This document shows, in pieces, positions 15,420 to 23,992 of a stretch of 53,472 bases of DNA. The stretch is from Lysobacter soli. Its GTDB lineage: Bacteria > Pseudomonadota > Gammaproteobacteria > Xanthomonadales > Xanthomonadaceae. Numbering within the stretch: position 1 is the first letter of the stretch; each line of letters begins with the position of its first letter. Under the pieces are notes generated by a model, which saw nothing but the letters and a program-made list of their open reading frames with translations, searched no databases and was not told where the DNA came from. The stretch spans positions 1-53,472 of the forward strand of contig NZ_QTJR01000019.1 of NCBI RefSeq assembly GCF_003382285.1. Direction: 5' to 3'. The position numbers were made by a program, and so were the translations under genes.

Positions 15420-16325
15420 ATGACCCAGAAACGCGTCGTCTTCGACTTCGACCTGCAGTTCACCAACGGCGGTGGCATCCAGGGGCAGGATTTCCGCCTC
15501 GACATCGACGGCGACGACATCGACGACGCCGCGCTCGTCGACTACATCGTGCGCGACCTGCGCCTGCTGATGGTCGGACCCGCGCGCATCCTCAACAAGA
15601 AGATCATCGTCGAGGCGCACAAGCGCAAGGCGCAGGGCGATGGCAGTCGTCGCGTGTACGTCGAACTCAGCCACGACATCGAGGACGGCATGGTGACCTA
15701 TCCCGGTCTTCCGGCCGCGCGCATCTGCGATTACCTCAGCCGCGAGCGTTCGCGCGAGATCTACGAGGCGGGCACGGAATTCCAGATCGCGACGATCGAG
15801 ATCGTCGCCAACACCGGCACCTACCTCGATTGCCCGTCGCATCGCTACGAACACGGCCACGACCTGTCGCAGATCGGGCCGGAGTCCTTTTGCGATCTGG
15901 ACACGATCGTGATCCGCGCCGACCACCGGCAGGTGCGCGCGATCGACGCCTCGTACTTCCGCGACCGCGAATTGCGCGGTCGCGCGGTGCTGGTGCACAC
16001 CGGGTGGGACGCGTACTGGCGCGAGGAGGCGTACGCAGTCGAGCATCCGTTCCTGACGCAGGACGCGGCCGAATACCTGCGCGATTGCGGCGTCAAACTC
16101 GTCGGCATCGATTCGATGAACATCGACGACACCTCGCGCGACGGTGAAGGCGGCAAGTCGCGCCCGGTGCATTCGATCCTGCTGGGCGCGGACATCCTCA
16201 TCGTCGAACACCTGTGCAACCTGGCCGCACTGCCGGACGAAGGCTTCGAGTTCAGCGCGATGCCGCCGAAGGTCAAAGGCGCGGGGACGTTCCCGGTGCG
16301 GGCGATGGCGCGGCTGCGGGGCTAG
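15420..16325 (+). CDS. Cyclase/kynurenine-formamidase-like family protein with N-terminal extension
   Basis: This protein has 301 residues. The first 75 residues (MTQKRVVFDFDLQFTNGGG...) precede the cyclase-family domain, which starts VYVELSHDIEDGMVTYPGLP. The usual metal motif HxGTHxDxPxH appears as NTGTYLDCPSH, so two His positions are Asn and Tyr, while the Asp and last His remain. Later conserved parts are VLVHTGWDAYW, VGIDSMNIDD and HSILLGADILIVEHLCNL. Family members hydrolyse cyclic amides or N-formylkynurenine; with the changed site the reaction here is uncertain. No strong ribosome-binding site is visible. It ends 13 bp from the convergent NTT-like gene. Confidence 0.85.
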   Translation: MTQKRVVFDFDLQFTNGGGIQGQDFRLDIDGDDIDDAALVDYIVRDLRLLMVGPARILNKKIIVEAHKRKAQGDGSRRVYVELSHDIEDGMVTYPGLPAARICDYLSRERSREIYEAGTEFQIATIEIVANTGTYLDCPSHRYEHGHDLSQIGPESFCDLDTIVIRADHRQVRAIDASYFRDRELRGRAVLVHTGWDAYWREEAYAVEHPFLTQDAAEYLRDCGVKLVGIDSMNIDDTSRDGEGGKSRPVHSILLGADILIVEHLCNLAALPDEGFEFSAMPPKVKGAGTFPVRAMARLRG

Positions 16326-16338
16326 CCCTTCGCGGGCG

Positions 16339-17658
16339 TCAGCGACGCAGTCCTTCGCCCGCCACGTCGAGACCTTCCGGCAGCGGTTCCTTCTCCACGC
16401 GCGCCTGCGCACGCGCCAGGCCCGCGCCGGTCAGCGCCCATGCCAACGCGATCGCCGCGCCCAGCAGCGCGGCGATCGCCGGCTGCTGCGCCAGCATGTC
16501 GACCAGCGCCTTCGCCCAGCCGCTCACGGCATCGGCGCCGCGGTAAACGACCGAGTCGATGAAGTTCTTCGCCTTGTACTTGGCTTCCGTCGGCACGACG
16601 GTGAACAGCATCTCGCGGCCCGGTCGCACGAAGGCGTATTCGCCGGCGCGACGCACCACCATCACCACCGCCAGCACCGCGAACGTCGGCGCAAAGGCCA
16701 GCCACACGAAGCCGAGCATGGTCACCACCGGCACGGCGACCAACAACGCCGCCATGCCCAGGCGCTGCACCAGCCGGCCGGTGATGAACACCTGCGAGAG
16801 GATCGTCAGGCTCTGCACGATCACGTCGATCGTGCCGAACACGCGCGTCTGGTCCGCGCGGTCGGGGAACTTCATCTCGACCAGCCGCGCCTGTTCGAAG
16901 TACAGGAACGTGGTCACGCTCGCCAGCAGCAGCACGAACAGCGAAATACTGAGCAGGTAGGGCGAGCGCATCACCGTGGTGATCCCCGCGAACGGATGCC
17001 CGCCCAGCGGCCGCGCGCGGGCCTGCGCGCTGAGGTTCTCGCCCGCCGGCTGCGCGTCGCGCCATCGCTGCAGATGCCGCGCGATGAAGATGCCGACCAC
17101 GAGGAACGCCGCGGCAAGCCACAGCAGACCGGCGTGCCCGATCGGCCCCACCAGCGCGATGCCCAGCAGCGGCCCGACCAGGCCGCCGATGCTCGCGCCG
17201 GCGGCCATCAGTGCGAACAGGCGCTTGGCCTGCGCGCTGGGGAACAGGTCGACGCACACGCTCCAGATCACCGAGATCGCGATCAGGTTGAACACCGAGA
17301 TCCAGATGTAGAACGTGCGCGCGATCCATGCGTTCTCCGGATCGCGCTGGAACGCGATGGCGAACAGCGCCAGGTTCACCGCGAAGAAGCCGAACGTCCA
17401 CGGCAGGATGCGACGCCGCGGCACCTTCGATGCGATCCACCCGAACAGCGGCATCGCCGCCAGCGTCGCCAGGAACGTGCCGGTGAACAGCCATTGCAGG
17501 TTGTCCACGCCGCCGGCGACGCCCATCGTCTCGCGCACCGGCCGCAGCATGAAGTAGCCGGCGAACATCACGAAGAACAGCGTGGCGCCGATGAGGACCG
17601 GACGGGATTCGTCTTCGGTGATGCCGAAGGTGCGGGCGATGCGCGCGGACAGGCTCAT
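16339..17658 (-). CDS. NTT-like/MFS-type membrane transporter
   Basis: This 439-residue protein has about twelve transmembrane helices. Its start resembles bacterial homologues of ATP/ADP translocases (FGITEDESRPVLIGATLFFVMFAGYFMLRPVRETMG). Other markers are WSVCVDLFPSAQAKRLFALMAAGASIGGLVGP and EYAFVRPGREMLFTVVPTEAKYKAKNFIDSVVYRGAD. Homologues in free-living bacteria are annotated as NTP/NDP exchangers or MFS transporters, but nucleotide exchange has been shown mainly in intracellular bacteria. The function here is therefore open. It lies 13 bp downstream of the aldo/keto reductase gene on the same strand. Confidence 0.8.
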   Translation of the reverse strand: MSLSARIARTFGITEDESRPVLIGATLFFVMFAGYFMLRPVRETMGVAGGVDNLQWLFTGTFLATLAAMPLFGWIASKVPRRRILPWTFGFFAVNLALFAIAFQRDPENAWIARTFYIWISVFNLIAISVIWSVCVDLFPSAQAKRLFALMAAGASIGGLVGPLLGIALVGPIGHAGLLWLAAAFLVVGIFIARHLQRWRDAQPAGENLSAQARARPLGGHPFAGITTVMRSPYLLSISLFVLLLASVTTFLYFEQARLVEMKFPDRADQTRVFGTIDVIVQSLTILSQVFITGRLVQRLGMAALLVAVPVVTMLGFVWLAFAPTFAVLAVVMVVRRAGEYAFVRPGREMLFTVVPTEAKYKAKNFIDSVVYRGADAVSGWAKALVDMLAQQPAIAALLGAAIALAWALTGAGLARAQARVEKEPLPEGLDVAGEGLRR

Positions 17659-17671
17659 GCGGAATCCGTGC

Positions 17672-18637
17672 TCAGGCCAGCGCGGCGATCAGCGCCTGCC
17701 GCTGCTTCGCATCCAGCAGCGCGCCGGTGCCCGCACGCAGGTTGTCCACCTGGTGCTTCACCTTCGACGTCGCGGGAATCACCACCGTCACGGCCGGATG
17801 GCTCAGCACGAACTTCAGGAACAGCTGCGCCCACGAATCGGCGCCGACGTCCTTCGCCCACGGCGGCAGCGGCTTGTCGCGCACCTGCGTGATCAGGCGG
17901 CCGTCCTCGAACGCGCGGTTGATCATCACGGCGCAACCGAGCTCCTGCGCGAGCGGGAAAATCGTCTGCTCCGCGCCGCGCGAAACGGGTGAGTAGTTGA
18001 TCTGGATGAAGTCGGGCTTGTGCTTGCGCATCTCGTCGGCGAGCTGCGCCTGGCCGTCCTCGCGGTAATGCGTGAGGCCGGTGTACTTCGTCTTGCCCTG
18101 CTGCTTGAGCTCGCGCGCGAGCGCGATCTGCGTCGTCGTATCACGCAGGTTGTGCACCTGCAGCAGCTCGACCTTGTCGGTGCGCAGGCGGCGCAGCGAA
18201 TCGTTGAACTGCTTGAGCCCCTCGTCGCGCCCGGTGACGCCGGACAGTTTCGTCGCAAGGAAGAGCTTGCCGCGCGTGTTCGTCTGTGCGATGAGGTCGC
18301 CCAGTACGTCCTCGGCCGTGGAGTAGGTGGGCGCAGTGTCGATGAGCGAGCCGCCCGCGGCGACGAACGCCTGCAGCACGTCCCGTAGCGGTCCGCGTTC
18401 GCCCGCATCCGCGCCGACTTCGAAACTGCCCGACGTGCCCATGCCGATGACGGGGATCTTCTCGCCGCTGGACGGGATCGTGCGCGTGATCAGCGTGCCG
18501 CTGAACGGCTTCGGCGGCGCGGCACTGGCCGCGGGCGTTGCGGGCGGGCGCTCCTGGCTGCAGGCGGCGAGCGGCGCGAGCGCGACGCCCGCGGCGGCCA
18601 GGGTGGCGGTGGAAATGAATTCGCGACGGCTGGTCAT
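17672..18637 (-). CDS. Aldo/keto reductase, predicted Tat-exported lipoprotein
   Basis: This 321-residue protein begins MTSRREFISTATLAAAG, a twin-arginine signal, and continues to LAPLAACSQ, a lipobox with Cys26. The catalytic tetrad is visible: Asp100 and Tyr105 in LIDTAPTYSTAEDVLG, Lys130 in FLATKLSG, and His162 in LLQVHNLRD. A C-terminal segment VIPATSKVKHQVDN fits cofactor binding. Tat export suggests it folds with NADP(H) before transport. The substrate is unknown. It may be co-transcribed with the NTT-like gene 13 bp downstream. Confidence 0.9.
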   Translation of the reverse strand: MTSRREFISTATLAAAGVALAPLAACSQERPPATPAASAAPPKPFSGTLITRTIPSSGEKIPVIGMGTSGSFEVGADAGERGPLRDVLQAFVAAGGSLIDTAPTYSTAEDVLGDLIAQTNTRGKLFLATKLSGVTGRDEGLKQFNDSLRRLRTDKVELLQVHNLRDTTTQIALARELKQQGKTKYTGLTHYREDGQAQLADEMRKHKPDFIQINYSPVSRGAEQTIFPLAQELGCAVMINRAFEDGRLITQVRDKPLPPWAKDVGADSWAQLFLKFVLSHPAVTVVIPATSKVKHQVDNLRAGTGALLDAKQRQALIAALA

Positions 18638-18821
18638 GGCGATCTCCCTTCACGGCGACAGGAACGTCGATAGTGACGTTGATAGTGTCGTGGGCGTGCG
18701 CACGGGAGTGCCGTTCGGCACGGTCCGGTGTAGGGGTTTGCGACGAAACGCCGGGAATGTGCGGTGGGGCGTTCCGATACGGGGGCGGTTTGCGTGATTA
18801 CCCCGCGTGCCTCCGCGGCCG

Positions 18822-18926
18822 TCATCCCCGCGAAGGCGGGGATCCATGCTTGCGCGCGTCAACGCCTCCGAAGATCGGATCAAGCCGGACCGATGGATCC
18901 CCGCCTTCGCGGGGATGACAGCAAAG
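18822..18926. repeat. Inverted pair of R1 palindromes
   Basis: Two R1 hairpins (ATCCCCGC-GAAG-GCGGGGAT form) lie at about 18822-18845 and 18900-18926 in opposite orientation around 55 bp of unique sequence. The rest of 18638-18970 shows nothing I recognise. This is the leader of the minus-strand aldo/keto reductase gene and the tail of the DUF72 gene. Confidence 0.85.
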
Positions 18927-18970
18927 AGCGACGCTGCGAAACGGCGCCGCCTACAACCTCCCGAACCGCG

Positions 18971-19786
18971 CTACAACTTCCCGATCAATGCCATCGCCGC
19001 CGCGGGGTTGCGTTCCTTCGCCGCGCTGATGAAGAAGACGAAGACATCGCGCTTGCGCTTGGGTGCGGCATCCTTCGCCAGCGTCGGCAGCGCGTCCGGC
19101 TGGCCGCCTTTCGCCCATTCGTGCGCACGCTTCGCCCACGTCGACAGTTCGCTGTCGGTGTAGCCGGTCGGCACGTCGCTGCGGGCGCGCATCAGGCGCG
19201 CGTAAACGAAATCGGCGGTGACGTCGCCGAAGGATGGGTGTTCGTCCGAATCGGTGAACACCGTCGCCATGTTGTGCTTGCGGGCGAGCGCGACGTAGTC
19301 GGCGTCGACGAAATTCGGATCGCGCACGTCCAGCACGTGACGCAGCGCACGGCCGTCGATCTGGCGCGGGAGCAGCGACAGGAACTCCGTGAAGCTCTCG
19401 CGCTGGATCTTCTGGTTCGCATCGAACTGCCACACGATCGGCCCGAGGCGATCGCCGAGCGAGGCGATGCCGCCGAGGAAATCTTCGATCTGCGGCCCGG
19501 TCTTCGCGAGCGCGCGCGACTGCATGATGCGCATCGGCGCCTTCGCGGAGAACACGAAGCCTTCCGGCGTTTCCGCCGCCCACTTGGCGTAGGTCGCCGG
19601 CTTCTGCGCGCCGTAGTAGGTGCCGTTGACCTCGATCGCGGTGAGCTTGCGGCTGGCGTATTCCAGCTCGCGTCGCTGCACCAGGCCCTTCGGATAAAAA
19701 TTGTCGCGCCACGGCGCGAACGTCCAGCCGCCGATGCCGACGCGGATGCCCTCGACGGGCCGGGGATGTTCGTCGAACAGTTCCAT
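18971..19786 (-). CDS. DUF72 domain protein (YecE-like)
   Basis: This 271-residue protein begins with VRVGIGGWTFAPWRDNFYPKG-like sequence (residues about 14-34) and continues with LTAIEVNGTYYGAQKPATYAKWAAETPEGFVFSAKAPMRI (outlined). Other markers are RHVLDVRDPNF and FFISAAKERNP. DUF72 proteins form TIM-barrel-like folds of unknown function. The ATG at 19786 is two bases beyond the stop of the VOC gene, so the pair is translated from one mRNA. The open frame extends far upstream over the VOC gene but that part is out-of-frame shadow. Confidence 0.9.
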   Translation of the reverse strand: MELFDEHPRPVEGIRVGIGGWTFAPWRDNFYPKGLVQRRELEYASRKLTAIEVNGTYYGAQKPATYAKWAAETPEGFVFSAKAPMRIMQSRALAKTGPQIEDFLGGIASLGDRLGPIVWQFDANQKIQRESFTEFLSLLPRQIDGRALRHVLDVRDPNFVDADYVALARKHNMATVFTDSDEHPSFGDVTADFVYARLMRARSDVPTGYTDSELSTWAKRAHEWAKGGQPDALPTLAKDAAPKRKRDVFVFFISAAKERNPAAAMALIGKL

Positions 19787-19788
19787 GC

Positions 19789-20226
19789 TCAGGCGTTCTC
19801 GCTTTCGTTCCACGGATCGTAGGTGCCGAACCACCACACGTAGCCTTCCGGATCGCGGGCCGCGTAGCCGCGACCGCCGTAGTGCTGGTCGGCGATGTCG
19901 ATGACGATCGCCGCGCCGGCGGCCTTCGCGCGGGCGTAATGCGCGTCGGCGTCGTCGACGATCACGCACACGCCGTGCGTCGAACGGCCGCCGATGTCGT
20001 CGGGCTGCGCCATCAGCTTCGCCCAGTCGCCGTCCTTGTTCGCCGAGCCGAGCATGATCATGCCGGTATCGCGATACGTCAGCTGCGCATGCAGCACGAC
20101 GTCGCCGTCCATGTAGACGGCCTGTTTCGTGAAGCCGAACGCGCGCACGAGCCAGTCGATCATCGCCGGCGCGTCGCGATAGCTCAGGGTGGGGACGACG
20201 GTGCTGCCGTGGCGTGGCGAAGGCAT
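19789..20226 (-). CDS. VOC family protein
   Basis: This 145-residue protein begins VVPTLSYRDAPAMIDWLVRAFGFTKQAVY after a short leader and ends YAARDPEGYVWWFGTYDPW, a typical VOC/glyoxalase pattern (YVWWFGTYDP is common in one proteobacterial subgroup). The substrate is unknown. Its stop lies 2 bp before the DUF72 start. It is divergent from the GFA gene with a gap of about 146 bp. The ATG at 20226 is chosen because the upstream in-frame part is not VOC-like. Confidence 0.9.
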   Translation of the reverse strand: MPSPRHGSTVVPTLSYRDAPAMIDWLVRAFGFTKQAVYMDGDVVLHAQLTYRDTGMIMLGSANKDGDWAKLMAQPDDIGGRSTHGVCVIVDDADAHYARAKAAGAAIVIDIADQHYGGRGYAARDPEGYVWWFGTYDPWNESENA

Positions 20227-20372
20227 GGCGACTCCGGTTCGGCGCTGAGGCACGGGGTGGGGGCGAAGCATAGCGCCGACCGGTTAAGCCGATGTCGCTT
20301 CGGGCACATTCGGCCGGCGCCGCGCTGGGGCACAATCGGCCCTTCCACCTTCACCAGCATGGAGCACGCGTC

Positions 20373-20723
20373 ATGGCGCATTACAGCGGCGGTTGTCACT
20401 GCGGCGGCATCGCCTACGAGGTCGATGGCGACATCGACCAGGTCCTGGACTGCAACTGCTCGCTGTGCGCCAAGCGCGGCGGCCTGCTCTGGTTCGTGCC
20501 GCGCACGGCCTTCGAACTGAAGACACCCGAGTCGAACTACCGCACCTACACCTTCAACACGCACAAGCTGCAGCATCACTTCTGCCCGGAGTGCGGCATC
20601 TCGCCGTTCACCGAAGGCCAGATGCCCGACGGTACGCCGATGGTGGCGATCAACGCGCGCTGCCTGGAGGGCGTGGATCCGGCGTCGCTGAAGGTGGTGC
20701 ATTTCGATGGGCGTTCGCGCTGA
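20373..20723 (+). CDS. GFA family (glutathione-dependent formaldehyde-activating-like) zinc protein
   Basis: This 116-residue protein carries the GFA cysteine pattern. Cys8 and Cys10 are in GGCHCGG. Cys27, Cys29 and Cys32 are in LDCNCSLCAKRG. Cys71 and Cys74 are in HFCPECGI. Family members bind two zinc ions, and some were described as S-hydroxymethylglutathione synthases, but most have no shown activity. The ATG at 20373 follows GGAG eight bases upstream. No formaldehyde pathway gene is near. Confidence 0.92.
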   Translation: MAHYSGGCHCGGIAYEVDGDIDQVLDCNCSLCAKRGGLLWFVPRTAFELKTPESNYRTYTFNTHKLQHHFCPECGISPFTEGQMPDGTPMVAINARCLEGVDPASLKVVHFDGRSR

Positions 20724-20745
20724 TTCGATTGCGACACCCTCGCTG

Positions 20746-20972
20746 TCATTCCCGCAAAGGCGGGAATCCATGCCTGCGTGCTCGCACGGTTACCGGAGAG
20801 CGTGATGCGTCGGACAGTTGGATCCCCGCCTGCGCGGGGATGACAACAAAAAAGGCGGCGGCTTATGGCAGCCGCGGCCTCGATCGGTGGATCACCGGAC
20901 ACTTGGATCCCCGTCTGCGCGGGATGACGTTCCGGCAAAGCCTCTGGATCCCCGCCTTCGCGGGGATGACGA
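20746..20972. repeat. Four R1 palindromes
   Basis: R1 hairpins occur at about 20747 (ATTCCCGC...GCGGGAAT, matching the dRS3 consensus), 20820, 20905 and 20947. The last three are in the opposite orientation. The 291-bp gap lies between the convergent GFA and DUF885 genes. A short GC-rich inverted repeat near 20985-21003 (GCCGCGGCC...GCGGCCGCGGGCC) lies just before the DUF885 stop and might serve as its terminator. Confidence 0.8.
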
Positions 20973-21014
20973 ACCGGCAAAGCCGCGGCCGCAAAGCGGC
21001 CGCGGGCCGGTTCG

Positions 21015-22838
21015 TCACTTGATCGGCTCGTCCAGCATCATCTCGCGCACGTAGCGCACCGGCGGGGCGCCGTAGCTCAGCACCTGGTCGTGGTAGGCCT
21101 TGGCGTTGAACTTGTCGCCGAGCTTGGCTTCCACGGCCTTGCGCATGTCGAAGTGCTCCTGCGCGCCGACGAAGTACGTCGGCAGCTGCGCGCTGGTCAG
21201 CTGCGCGCGGATCCACTTGCCGGCAGCCTCGCGTTCCTGCTGGAAGGCCTGCTTGGTCATCAGCTCCATCGCCTGTTCCTGTGTCCAGTTGTCGACATGG
21301 ACGCCCTGGTCGAGGATCGCGTTGGCGATGGTGCGCAGGTAAAACTTCAACTGCACGAGTCGGAACAGCGGGTCGTTATCCAGGTAGCCCGCGTCGGCCA
21401 TCATGTCCTCGGTGTAGACCGCCCAGCCTTCGGCGAACAGGCCCGAACGCAGCACCGAACGCAGCGTCGAATGCGACTTCACCGAATGCGCGCCTTCCAG
21501 GTAGTGGCCCGGCATCGCCTCGTGGATCGACAACAGGTGGATCATGCGGCTGTTGTATTCGCGCAGGAACGAATCGACCTGCTTGGCGTCCCAGTCGTCC
21601 GGGATCGGCGAAATCGCGTAGTAAGTGTCCAGGCCCTTGTCGAGCGGACCCGGCGAATCGCAGTACGCCACCGCGACGCCACGCTGGAATTCCGGCATCA
21701 GGATGATCTTCACCGGATCGTTCGGCACGGTGACCAGGTCGTGCTTGCGCGTGAAATCGGTCGCCTGCTCAAGCGTCTTCTTCGCGAAATCGACCACCTG
21801 GTCGCGCGCGGGCTTGTCGGCGTAGGCCAGTTCGAGCGCGGCCTCGATCGCCTTCTGCTGCTGCTCCGGCGACGGGTTGGCCGGCATCTCCGGCGCGTTC
21901 GGCTTGTCCTTCAGCACGGTCTGCGCGATGGCGTACATCTCGCCGCGCACGCGCTTGAGTTCGCCTTCGGCTCGCTGCTTGATCTCCGCGCGCGACAGCG
22001 ACGAATTCAGCGAGAACTGCAGCTTCTCGTCGTACAGCTTCTGGCCGATGCGGAAGTCGCCCTTCGCGTTCGGCACCAGCGTCTTGTCTAGCCACGTCTG
22101 CTGGTCGGCGACCGCCTTGCGCAGGTTCGTCACGGCCTCGTCGAGCTGCTTGCGGTCCTCGCCCTGCAGCTGGTCGGCGTTGGGCGTGATGAAGGTGTCG
22201 ATCAGGCTCAGGATGCCGGCGTTCTGCCTGGCGACCGTTTCGGCGTGGATCTTCGGCACGCGCGCCGGATCGAGGTTCTCGCGCATCTGCGCGTAGATGC
22301 CCGGGATCTTCTGCATGCGCGCGGTCGCCGACTTCAGGCGCTGCGGCATCGGCGCGAACTCGCGCGCCATCAGGTTGTAGATCGCGCCGCCGGCCAGGCC
22401 GCTGTACACCTGCGGATCCCACGCCCAGCTCTGCAGCGTCTCGACGTTCCAGATATCGCCCTGCACCTGGTTGCGCAGGATCGCCGCGTCGATCTGGTTC
22501 TCGCGCGAGAGCTTGGTGGTGTCGATGCCGTCGAGCGCCGCCAGCGTCTTCTTCGCGAAATCCACCTGCGCCTGCCGGCCGGCGGCCGAAAGGTCGTCGA
22601 CCTCGCTGTCGAAATCGTGCTTGCCGATCTGCGTGGCGGACACCGGGTTCAGGCGCAGCCAGCCGTCGAGCCACTGCTGGGACACTTCGGCCAGGCGCGC
22701 GTCGGTCGCGGCGTCCGACGCCGGCGCGGCGGCGGTGGCCTTCGTGTCGGCGGGCGCGGGCGTGGTCTGCGGCTGGCAGGCGGCGAGGCCGGCGCTGAGC
22801 ACGGCGACGGCGAGGAGGGTGGGACGCAACGAGGGCAT
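21015..22838 (-). CDS. DUF885 family lipoprotein, putative metallopeptidase-like
   Basis: This 607-residue protein starts with a lipoprotein signal ending LSAGLAAC (Cys21), then an Ala/Thr-rich linker. The DUF885 domain follows to the C-terminus. A HEAMPGHYLEGAH motif near residues 438-450 matches the family HExxPGH signature, which resembles a zinc-metallopeptidase site. The end (KLGDKFNAKAYHDQVLSYGAPPVRYVREMM) is also conserved. It is probably anchored in the periplasm. Enzymatic function is not established for most members. It is a single-gene unit on the minus strand. Confidence 0.9.
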   Translation of the reverse strand: MPSLRPTLLAVAVLSAGLAACQPQTTPAPADTKATAAAPASDAATDARLAEVSQQWLDGWLRLNPVSATQIGKHDFDSEVDDLSAAGRQAQVDFAKKTLAALDGIDTTKLSRENQIDAAILRNQVQGDIWNVETLQSWAWDPQVYSGLAGGAIYNLMAREFAPMPQRLKSATARMQKIPGIYAQMRENLDPARVPKIHAETVARQNAGILSLIDTFITPNADQLQGEDRKQLDEAVTNLRKAVADQQTWLDKTLVPNAKGDFRIGQKLYDEKLQFSLNSSLSRAEIKQRAEGELKRVRGEMYAIAQTVLKDKPNAPEMPANPSPEQQQKAIEAALELAYADKPARDQVVDFAKKTLEQATDFTRKHDLVTVPNDPVKIILMPEFQRGVAVAYCDSPGPLDKGLDTYYAISPIPDDWDAKQVDSFLREYNSRMIHLLSIHEAMPGHYLEGAHSVKSHSTLRSVLRSGLFAEGWAVYTEDMMADAGYLDNDPLFRLVQLKFYLRTIANAILDQGVHVDNWTQEQAMELMTKQAFQQEREAAGKWIRAQLTSAQLPTYFVGAQEHFDMRKAVEAKLGDKFNAKAYHDQVLSYGAPPVRYVREMMLDEPIK

Positions 22839-22961
22839 GTTCTCTGGGGCTCGGATCAGGCGGCGTGGCCGCGGGTCGGCCGAGGATATCGCCTGCGTGC
22901 CCGCCACCGCATGGGCCGGAGGGCGGGCGCGTCTTGCCGAATCGGGCCGCAGGCCCTTCGC

Positions 22962-23759
22962 TCAGGATCCGGCCACGATCCGTTCCGGGTGCGCGTACAC
23001 GTTCAGCGAATCGCCGCGCGCGAACGCCGCCAGCGTCACGCCGGCGGTGTCCGCGGTGCGGATGGCCAGGTCCGTCGGTGCGGAAATCGCCACGACCAGT
23101 CCAATGCCCGCCGTGGCCGCCTTGTGCACGATCTCGTACGACGCGCGCGAGGTGATCACGACGAATCCCGAGTCCGGCGCGATCGCGTTGCGCGCCATCG
23201 CGCCGATGAGTTTGTCGAGCGCGTTGTGCCGGCCGACGTCCTCGCGGACCAGCAGGCCACCGTCGTGCGCGAAGCCCGCCGCGTGCACGCCGCCGCTGAG
23301 CGCGTTCAGCGGCTGCTGCGCGGCGAGGGCATCGAGCTTTGCGCGGATCGCCCCGACGTCCACGCGCGTGGATGACGTGACGCGCGGCACCGGTCGCAGC
23401 GCCGCCTGTAGGCTTTCGACACCGCACAGGCCGCAGCCGCTGCGGCCTTCCATGCCGCGCCGGCGTTCGGCGAGCGCATCGAAACGCACTTGCGGGATCG
23501 CGGCGTGCAATGCGATGCCTTCGTCATGACGCACGACGTCGACGAGGCGGAACTCGGATGCATCGCCGACGATGCCTTCCCCCAGCGCGAAGCCGAGCGC
23601 GAAGTCCTCCAGCGACTCGGGCGTGGCCATCATCACGGCGAAGGACTCGCCGTTGTAGAGCAATGCGATGGGCGCTTCCACGATCACGCGATCGTCGTGC
23701 GCCGCGCGATCGCCCGCACGTAGGCGCAGCGCCTGCACCGGTTGCAGCGGCCCGTTCAT
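22962..23759 (-). CDS. fdhD: Formate dehydrogenase accessory sulfurtransferase FdhD
   Basis: This 265-residue protein has the FdhD loop with Cys109 and Cys112 in RSGCGLCGVES. It also has GGVHAAGF, LVREDVGRHNALDKLIG and FVVITSRASYEIVHKAA, all conserved in FdhD. The protein transfers sulfur to the molybdenum cofactor of formate dehydrogenase-type enzymes. Its ATG overlaps the stop of the small gene upstream (shared ATGA), and that gene overlaps the oxidoreductase gene in the same way, so the three are translationally coupled. This strongly suggests that FdhD sulfurates the adjacent FdhF/YdeP protein. Confidence 0.95.
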   Translation of the reverse strand: MNGPLQPVQALRLRAGDRAAHDDRVIVEAPIALLYNGESFAVMMATPESLEDFALGFALGEGIVGDASEFRLVDVVRHDEGIALHAAIPQVRFDALAERRRGMEGRSGCGLCGVESLQAALRPVPRVTSSTRVDVGAIRAKLDALAAQQPLNALSGGVHAAGFAHDGGLLVREDVGRHNALDKLIGAMARNAIAPDSGFVVITSRASYEIVHKAATAGIGLVVAISAPTDLAIRTADTAGVTLAAFARGDSLNVYAHPERIVAGS

Positions 23760-23992
23760 GCCGAATCCACCAGGCTGCGTCCCTTCTCGGTGAGCCAGAG
23801 CAGCGTGCGTTCGCCGTCCTGGCGGCGTTCGACCAGGTCGAGCCCGTCGAACCGCGGATCGTCGCCGAGCGCGGCGAGCACGCGCTGCAGTTCGCTCAAG
23901 CCCAGCTGCAATCGCTTGGCGACGCGATGGATCGACTGGCCGTCTTCCTCGCGCAGCAGGCGCAGCACGGCGAGCGCCGATTCCTCGCTCAT
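23756..23992 (-). CDS. Small winged-helix-like protein between fdhF/ydeP-type gene and fdhD
   Basis: This 78-residue protein has a helical N-terminal half (SALAVLRLLREEDGQSIHRVAKRLQLGLSELQRVLAAL, outlined). A short strand-rich part follows (LDLVERRQDGERTLLWLTEKGRSLV), the helix-turn-helix plus wing pattern of MarR-like domains. It overlaps its upstream and downstream neighbours by four bases each. It could be a regulator or an assembly factor for the Mo enzyme. I do not recognise a named family. Confidence 0.75.
   Translation of the reverse strand: MSEESALAVLRLLREEDGQSIHRVAKRLQLGLSELQRVLAALGDDPRFDGLDLVERRQDGERTLLWLTEKGRSLVDSA

Noticed and set aside
18971-20335. A single 454-residue fusion of VOC-region sequence with DUF72
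   Set aside because: The first 183 codons are out of frame with the VOC gene and Arg-rich. The VOC and DUF72 genes are separate with a 2-bp gap.
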